Source: Gammaproteobacteria bacterium
GTDB taxonomy: Bacteria; Pseudomonadota; Gammaproteobacteria; DSM-16500
Length of the DNA: 56,490 nucleotides
Assembly (NCBI GenBank): GCA_021324335.1
Contig: JAJPJH010000105.1
Coordinates: forward strand, 1 to 56,490
Reading direction: 5' to 3'
In this document: positions 52,287 to 56,490 of the stretch, piece after piece
How positions within the stretch are numbered: the stretch's first letter is position 1
Layout of the letters: each line of letters opens with the position of its first letter
Made by a program: the position numbers and the translations under genes
Notes under the pieces: model-generated
What the model saw: the letters and a program-made list of their open reading frames with translations, nothing else
Told to the model about the DNA's origin: nothing
The model's database searches: none

Positions 52287-54242
52287 ATGAATAGTATTAA
52301 AATTGAAAGAACGCACAAGATTTTTTTATTTATAATGTTAATAACTTTTATTTTAATAAGCCCCGCTTGTTTGGTTCAAAAAAGTGGTGCGGGTCAACTG
52401 TGGGGCACTATTCAAGCATTTGAATATTTTACGAGAAATCATATTCAATTTTCTGAACATATTGATAATTCTGGACCTTATGCCTATCTTTATACCCCCA
52501 TTATTTATTCAGGATATGCTTTTTATGAAAAAATAATGGCTTATGCGGTAGTTTGTTTGTTTTTTTCATTTTTTGTTTCAGCGTTAATCATTAAAATTGA
52601 TGGAAAATGGAATAAATTTATTTCCTTAATCTTACTTACTTATTTTCCATTTCAAAATAATTTTCCCTTACTATCATTTGAAATTATTCCGAAATTGATA
52701 TTGTTATTTTCAGGTATTTTTCTGATAACATATTCTGTCCATAAAAATAGAAATTTTATTTTTATGGAAATTTTAACAGCGTGTTTATATGCTTATTTTT
52801 CACTTCAGAAAACTAATAATTCTTATCTCATCTTATTTATAATCCTAACGGTAAGTATTTATTATTTAATTAATAATAAAAAACTGTATATAGTGCCTTT
52901 ATTAGGCACGTTTTTAGGTGCTTTATGTGGTTTATGGGTAATGGCAGGTCAAAATCTTAACTCATTGCCACAATTTTATTTATCAAGCTTAAGCTTTGCA
53001 TTGGCATATCAAGAGGCGCTTGCAAGTCCATCACCATCTTTCGAATTTGCTTTTGCCTTATTAATGGTAATGAGTTTATTATTAGTTAGTTTAGTGAGAT
53101 TGGTATTTGCATATGAGAATAAATTATTGTTTAAAGAGTTTTTCTATTTTCTTATAGTTAGTGCTTGTACATTTGCTACTTGGAAACATGCTATCATTCA
53201 AAGTGGGGTTCATGCAGGAATATTTTATAATTTTGTTCCTTGTCTTTTGCCGTATTTATTTTTTTATGAGGTTCCATGGAATTCGCAAAAATATCTTTAT
53301 AAATTAATTACATTGAGTAGTTTTTTTTCTTTATATTTTATTGTGTATTTATTTTTTTTGCTAAATCCAGATTGCTTAAGGGAAAGGCCATGGAAGATAT
53401 TCTCAGAGTATAAGTATAGAATTGAAACACTTTTTTCCTATCCTTTAAATAAAAAGCAGGACTTAGATCAAGGGCTTATATTTCTTAAGTCACACTTTAG
53501 ACTTCCTCAAGTTTTTCGGGAAATGATCTCAACTTTCCAAGTAGATGAATTTGGTTATTCTGATCCTTCTGTTATTCTTCAAAATAATCTTAATTATAGT
53601 CCTCGCCCCATAGCAGTAAATTTCATTGCAATAAGTGATGTGTTTAAAGAAAAAAATAGAAATTATTACGCGGATACGTTTAAAGCACCCCAATTTGTTT
53701 TTACTTATATCGATGGTCTTCAAGTGGATGACTCGGGTGCTTTTATGGAATTATTACAACGATATAGGCCAATAGGTCGTTTTCTTGATTGGACTTTAAT
53801 GGAAAAAGCCTCTAATCTCCAAGATACTAATAATTATTTAACCTTATTAGGCAAAACAGGAACCTATTTTGATAAATGGGTAGAGGTTCCCAAGAGTGAT
53901 GGATTTGTATGGTGTGAAATTAGTATACGATATTCACTCTTAGGAAAGATCATTAAGTTCTTTTATAAACCATCCATTGTTGTTTTAGATCAACTGATTG
54001 AAGGAAAAGAAATAACTCAAAAAGTAACACCTATGTCTATTAAGGCGGGTTTTTTATTAAGCCCTTTAATTGCGAACAATGCTGATTTATTAAATTTATA
54101 TCAAAATCAAATTAATTATAATAAAATTAATAAGATAAAAATTGTTTATCCCGAGGGAGTATCAAAAGTTTATTTTAGACCAGAAATTAATGTTAGATTT
54201 TACCAGATAAATAATATTAATATTCCTAAAATAGATAACTAG
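52287..54242 (+). CDS. Polytopic membrane protein, probable GT-C-like glycosyltransferase
   Basis: 651 residues. About ten or more membrane spans fill residues 12 to about 400; a soluble C-terminal domain of about 250 residues follows, facing the periplasm if the layout matches other GT-C enzymes. No name can be given with certainty. The first loop (QLWGTIQAFEYFTRNHIQFS) and the position at the end of the sugar operon suggest a lipid-linked-sugar glycosyltransferase. The gene is very AT-rich and Asn/Lys/Ile-rich, unlike the enzymes before it. Its stop overlaps the small convergent gene by 4 bases. Confidence 0.65.
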   Translation: MNSIKIERTHKIFLFIMLITFILISPACLVQKSGAGQLWGTIQAFEYFTRNHIQFSEHIDNSGPYAYLYTPIIYSGYAFYEKIMAYAVVCLFFSFFVSALIIKIDGKWNKFISLILLTYFPFQNNFPLLSFEIIPKLILLFSGIFLITYSVHKNRNFIFMEILTACLYAYFSLQKTNNSYLILFIILTVSIYYLINNKKLYIVPLLGTFLGALCGLWVMAGQNLNSLPQFYLSSLSFALAYQEALASPSPSFEFAFALLMVMSLLLVSLVRLVFAYENKLLFKEFFYFLIVSACTFATWKHAIIQSGVHAGIFYNFVPCLLPYLFFYEVPWNSQKYLYKLITLSSFFSLYFIVYLFFLLNPDCLRERPWKIFSEYKYRIETLFSYPLNKKQDLDQGLIFLKSHFRLPQVFREMISTFQVDEFGYSDPSVILQNNLNYSPRPIAVNFIAISDVFKEKNRNYYADTFKAPQFVFTYIDGLQVDDSGAFMELLQRYRPIGRFLDWTLMEKASNLQDTNNYLTLLGKTGTYFDKWVEVPKSDGFVWCEISIRYSLLGKIIKFFYKPSIVVLDQLIEGKEITQKVTPMSIKAGFLLSPLIANNADLLNLYQNQINYNKINKIKIVYPEGVSKVYFRPEINVRFYQINNINIPKIDN

Positions 54243-54412
54243 TGAGCGCCTGTCTGATCTATTTCACGTAAATTCCTAGCTCGATGCTTAATTTCTTGAA
54301 GCAACTCGATGAGAGTTTCATCGGGTAGAACTAGATCTGTAACCTTTTGTGTTGATTCGGTAGATTGTTTACGATGATGTAATAATTTCCAAATCCATTT
54401 GATGATCTTCAT
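54239..54412 (-). CDS. Small protein of 57 residues, unknown function
   Basis: A short open frame with a strong ribosome binding site: AGGAG (54425-54421) 8 bases before the ATG at 54412. The product starts MKIIKWIWKLLHHRKQ, an amphipathic, aromatic and basic stretch that could bind the membrane, followed by a polar helix (LPDETLIELLQEIKHRARNL). It lies 46 bases downstream of the GtrII-like gene in the same direction, so it may be co-transcribed with it. No family recognised. Confidence 0.55.
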   Translation of the reverse strand: MKIIKWIWKLLHHRKQSTESTQKVTDLVLPDETLIELLQEIKHRARNLREIDQTGAH

Positions 54413-54458
54413 CAAAATATCTCCTTATTAACCCGACAAACTGTGAATGCTTGTGAGA

Positions 54459-56087
54459 TTAATGATAGCGAGCTTGTTCCATATCAATTTCTAAGACGTG
54501 ATCATTGCTAAAAAATTTAGCTTTTGATCCATCAGTCACCACAATTGCTCCGGGATTTTGTTTTACTATTTCCGGCTCACAAACTCTTTCTGTGCATGAA
54601 ATAACTTTGAATGTTCTATTAGGAAAAATTTCATCAAAAATAGCTGTCATGATCCAGGAGATATCTGGAAAATATTGAGTGGATAAATGGTTGAATTCAT
54701 CTCCATCCGCCTGAGGCATTGATGATGGTAACCCATTTAGGCCTCGTGATATATCTTTAAGTCTCAGCAAATGTATTTCGTGTATTTGAGGAGAAAATTC
54801 ATTACGAATTTTATTTTTGAGAAAAGCATACTCAGCATAAGAATTTAAAGCATTATTGAAACTGGCATAAAAAGCGAGAGTAGATGCTATTAAACATAAG
54901 CTTATAAAAATTGTGCGGGAAATAACTTTTTTATTGGGAAGCCAATGTAAGAGTGACCATACACCTAAAATACATAAAGCTGAACTAAAAACAAAAATTA
55001 CTCTATATAAAACTAAATCACTTTTTACTGTTAGGAAAGGAGAGTTGATGATGAGAAGCAACACGGCTATAGCTAAAATTTCCATAGCATTTAAACGATG
55101 GCTAAAGATGGATTGGGAAGAAGACTGTTTTTGATTACGCCAAAAGCCAAATAGGATGATAGCTGTCAGGAGAAATGCGATGAATTTACGGGGAAAAATA
55201 TTCCAAAGGTTAAATGCATGAAAACATACGGAGTTCAAAAAAAGCTTTAATTTGTGCATGACATCATCATTGATGACAAAACTATATCCAAGAGGAACGC
55301 CTGCTTGATGGCGTGCAATAACTATTTTTCCCCAAACAAAATAAGCTCCAGCAACAAGTGTAAAAAATAGGATGTCACGTAGAATAACCGACATACTGCG
55401 CCTTTCCTGAGCTAAGAGAATACCTCCTAGGCAAGGGATTAAGAAAAAGGTAGCTTTTGCAGGATACAGGACGAGAGAGGTAAATAAAAATAAAGTGCTT
55501 AATATTAATAAGAAGATCCAGCTAATAGGAGAAGATAATTTGGTTGAGCGTATTTTCCAGGCGTTCTCTAAGCTAAGAAAAGATACTAGAGCGGTAAAAA
55601 GAGCTAATATATTTGGCAAATCTCCCATGAAAATATGGAAATGAATAGCGGGTAGTGCAAAAATGAGAGCTGCCAGGACAAGGGAAATTTTTCTATTTAT
55701 TCCGCAAATTTTGAATGCTGATTGAAGTATAAACATGACAATAATGCACAATGCCAGTACTATTCCCCGGACATAGGAAAGATCATTGATAGTGTTAGCG
55801 AACTGAAACACGCCGCATTCAATTTGAGCTGTTAGAGGCCGACCAATTGCATTTAGCCAACTAAATTCAATGTCATTCGTGCATGCGAGTTTAAAGGCAG
55901 GGGAAGCATCAAAATTGGCGAAGTATCGATACTGATCATGATGGGCAAAAGGAATAATAAGGAGAGGAAGATAAAGGCAAAAACAGTAAATAGCACAAAT
56001 TAGCATTATGAGAGCTAAGCTTTTATTTTCAAGTCTTAAGGCGGCTTTTATTTGGTCAGTAATGGCTAGGGTTCCCCGCTTCTCCAT
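54459..56087 (-). CDS. Membrane glucosyltransferase-like protein (GtrII-like)
   Basis: 542 residues with about ten membrane spans to residue 400 and a C-terminal periplasmic part with cysteines (ISCTERVCEPEI). The first periplasmic loop (IIPFAHHDQYRYFANF) keeps acidic and aromatic residues typical of GtrII-type enzymes that move a sugar from undecaprenyl phosphate to O-antigen. With the GtrB-like gene at 42446 it could form a side-branch decoration system. The family call is by layout and partial resemblance. Start ATG 56087 has AGGAG upstream. Confidence 0.68.
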   Translation of the reverse strand: MEKRGTLAITDQIKAALRLENKSLALIMLICAIYCFCLYLPLLIIPFAHHDQYRYFANFDASPAFKLACTNDIEFSWLNAIGRPLTAQIECGVFQFANTINDLSYVRGIVLALCIIVMFILQSAFKICGINRKISLVLAALIFALPAIHFHIFMGDLPNILALFTALVSFLSLENAWKIRSTKLSSPISWIFLLILSTLFLFTSLVLYPAKATFFLIPCLGGILLAQERRSMSVILRDILFFTLVAGAYFVWGKIVIARHQAGVPLGYSFVINDDVMHKLKLFLNSVCFHAFNLWNIFPRKFIAFLLTAIILFGFWRNQKQSSSQSIFSHRLNAMEILAIAVLLLIINSPFLTVKSDLVLYRVIFVFSSALCILGVWSLLHWLPNKKVISRTIFISLCLIASTLAFYASFNNALNSYAEYAFLKNKIRNEFSPQIHEIHLLRLKDISRGLNGLPSSMPQADGDEFNHLSTQYFPDISWIMTAIFDEIFPNRTFKVISCTERVCEPEIVKQNPGAIVVTDGSKAKFFSNDHVLEIDMEQARYH

Positions 56088-56435
56088 GCTGATTCGCTCC
56101 TGTTAATCGTATGCTAAAGAGGAATTAATTCTGCCATACGTAAAATGAAAATACTATGGGAAAAATTCTTAATAAATTACCAATTCACTTTATAAATCCT
56201 AAGGGGTCAAATTAAAGAAAAAAATTAGCTTTCATTAGTGGAGCAAACAAATAATGAATAGCTTCAACCTCTACTTTTATATCGGTTATTTTCTTAAAGT
56301 TTTGATTTTTATTTCTAAAAAATTGGAGTACTATGATCAACAAACAATTCGCGCAAGAAAATAAATGACAAATAGTTATGCATAGGAGCAAATTCTAGTC
56401 TTGCAATAAGTGCTAAATAGTGTATTATTCGCCTC
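56088..56435. other. AT-rich gap with no supported gene
   Basis: 348 bases between the GtrII-like gene and the recombinase start. It is strongly AT-rich. Only short open frames occur; the longest with an ATG is 36 codons (56254-56364) and lacks good support. It may include the left boundary of an IS607-type element, which has no terminal inverted repeats, so the boundary cannot be fixed here. Confidence 0.5.
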
Positions 56436-56490
56436 ATGGAAAACACTATCAGCATAAGCAAGGCAGCGAAACTTCTGGGCGTTACCGTCA
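56436..56490 (+). mobile_element. 5' end of a probable IS607-type serine recombinase gene
   Basis: The last 55 bases encode MENTISISKAAKLLGVTV, the start of a MerR-like helix-turn-helix. IS607-family TnpA recombinases begin this way (SISKAAKLLGV followed by a KTLxxWxxxG-type segment). The gene runs off the right edge. A plain MerR-family regulator is the main alternative. If it is an IS607 element, a tnpB gene would be expected beyond the edge. Confidence 0.5.

Noticed and set aside
56254..56364. 36-codon open frame in the right-hand gap
   Set aside because: It is short, poorly spaced from a GGAG, and in strongly AT-rich DNA where chance frames are common.
1..56490. CRISPR arrays, tRNA or rRNA genes
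   Set aside because: No regularly spaced repeats or recognisable structural RNA sequences were found on reading either strand, though a dedicated scan was not possible.

Overview
The window looks like chromosome of a low-GC gammaproteobacterium of the Legionellales (Coxiellaceae/Legionellaceae type). This is inferred from four things: the conserved order dacA-ybeD-lipB-lipA; a DedA-PAP2-LssY fusion of the kind known in Legionella; the AT-rich composition; and an O-antigen locus rich in heptose and TPP-dependent carbon-transfer enzymes. No rRNA or tRNA gene was recognised.

The left third (1-19.9 kb) is mostly housekeeping. It starts with a truncated RND-efflux adaptor gene (1-329, minus), then a VapBC toxin-antitoxin pair with a clear promoter/operator, an MFS transporter and a membrane GGDEF-EAL protein. 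A long minus-strand block follows: dacA, ybeD, lipB, lipA, the DedA-PAP2-LssY protein and sohB. Next come a secreted ComEA-like protein with a strong terminator, an AsmA-family protein, a possible remnant of a gmhA-type gene, an AAA/DUF4143 ATPase behind a perfect palindrome, a Cys-rich secreted protein, and the metH-metF operon (B12-dependent methionine synthesis).

From 20.1 to about 56.1 kb lies one large surface-polysaccharide (probably O-antigen) locus. Its first operon (20099-36893, plus strand) opens with a Wzm/Wzt-type ABC exporter. It continues with a 'sporadic carbohydrate cluster' module: a 2OG-Fe(II) oxygenase, an LIC12192-family protein, a methyltransferase and two SDR enzymes. 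Then come an inverted HldE-like nucleotidyltransferase-kinase, a GmhA-like isomerase, another epimerase, a 623-residue protein of unknown function, two GT2 glycosyltransferases, a HAD phosphatase, an APH-fold kinase and a split transketolase. Together these could make a heptose or longer-chain sugar nucleotide from a transketolase product.

The rest is a mosaic of short operons in both orientations. It contains a flippase-like protein, an mtnA-class II aldolase pair, polytopic membrane proteins, an acyltransferase, a GtrB-like glycosyltransferase, and a GDP-heptose-type set (gmhA, an SDR, hddA). A plus-strand operon (46486-54242) carries a B12-binding radical SAM enzyme, a GDP-fucose-synthase-like SDR, E1 alpha/beta TPP-enzyme subunits, a DegT-fold enzyme with the ColD-type Lys-to-His change, and a membrane protein. 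The combination of 3-dehydratase, E1-type ketol transfer and reductase closely parallels the logic of yersiniose-type branched sugars, and is the best candidate here for an undescribed pathway. The window ends in the first codons of a probable IS607-type recombinase.

The DNA is compact. Many genes overlap head-to-tail by 4 bases (ATGA), and several convergent pairs overlap at their 3' ends.
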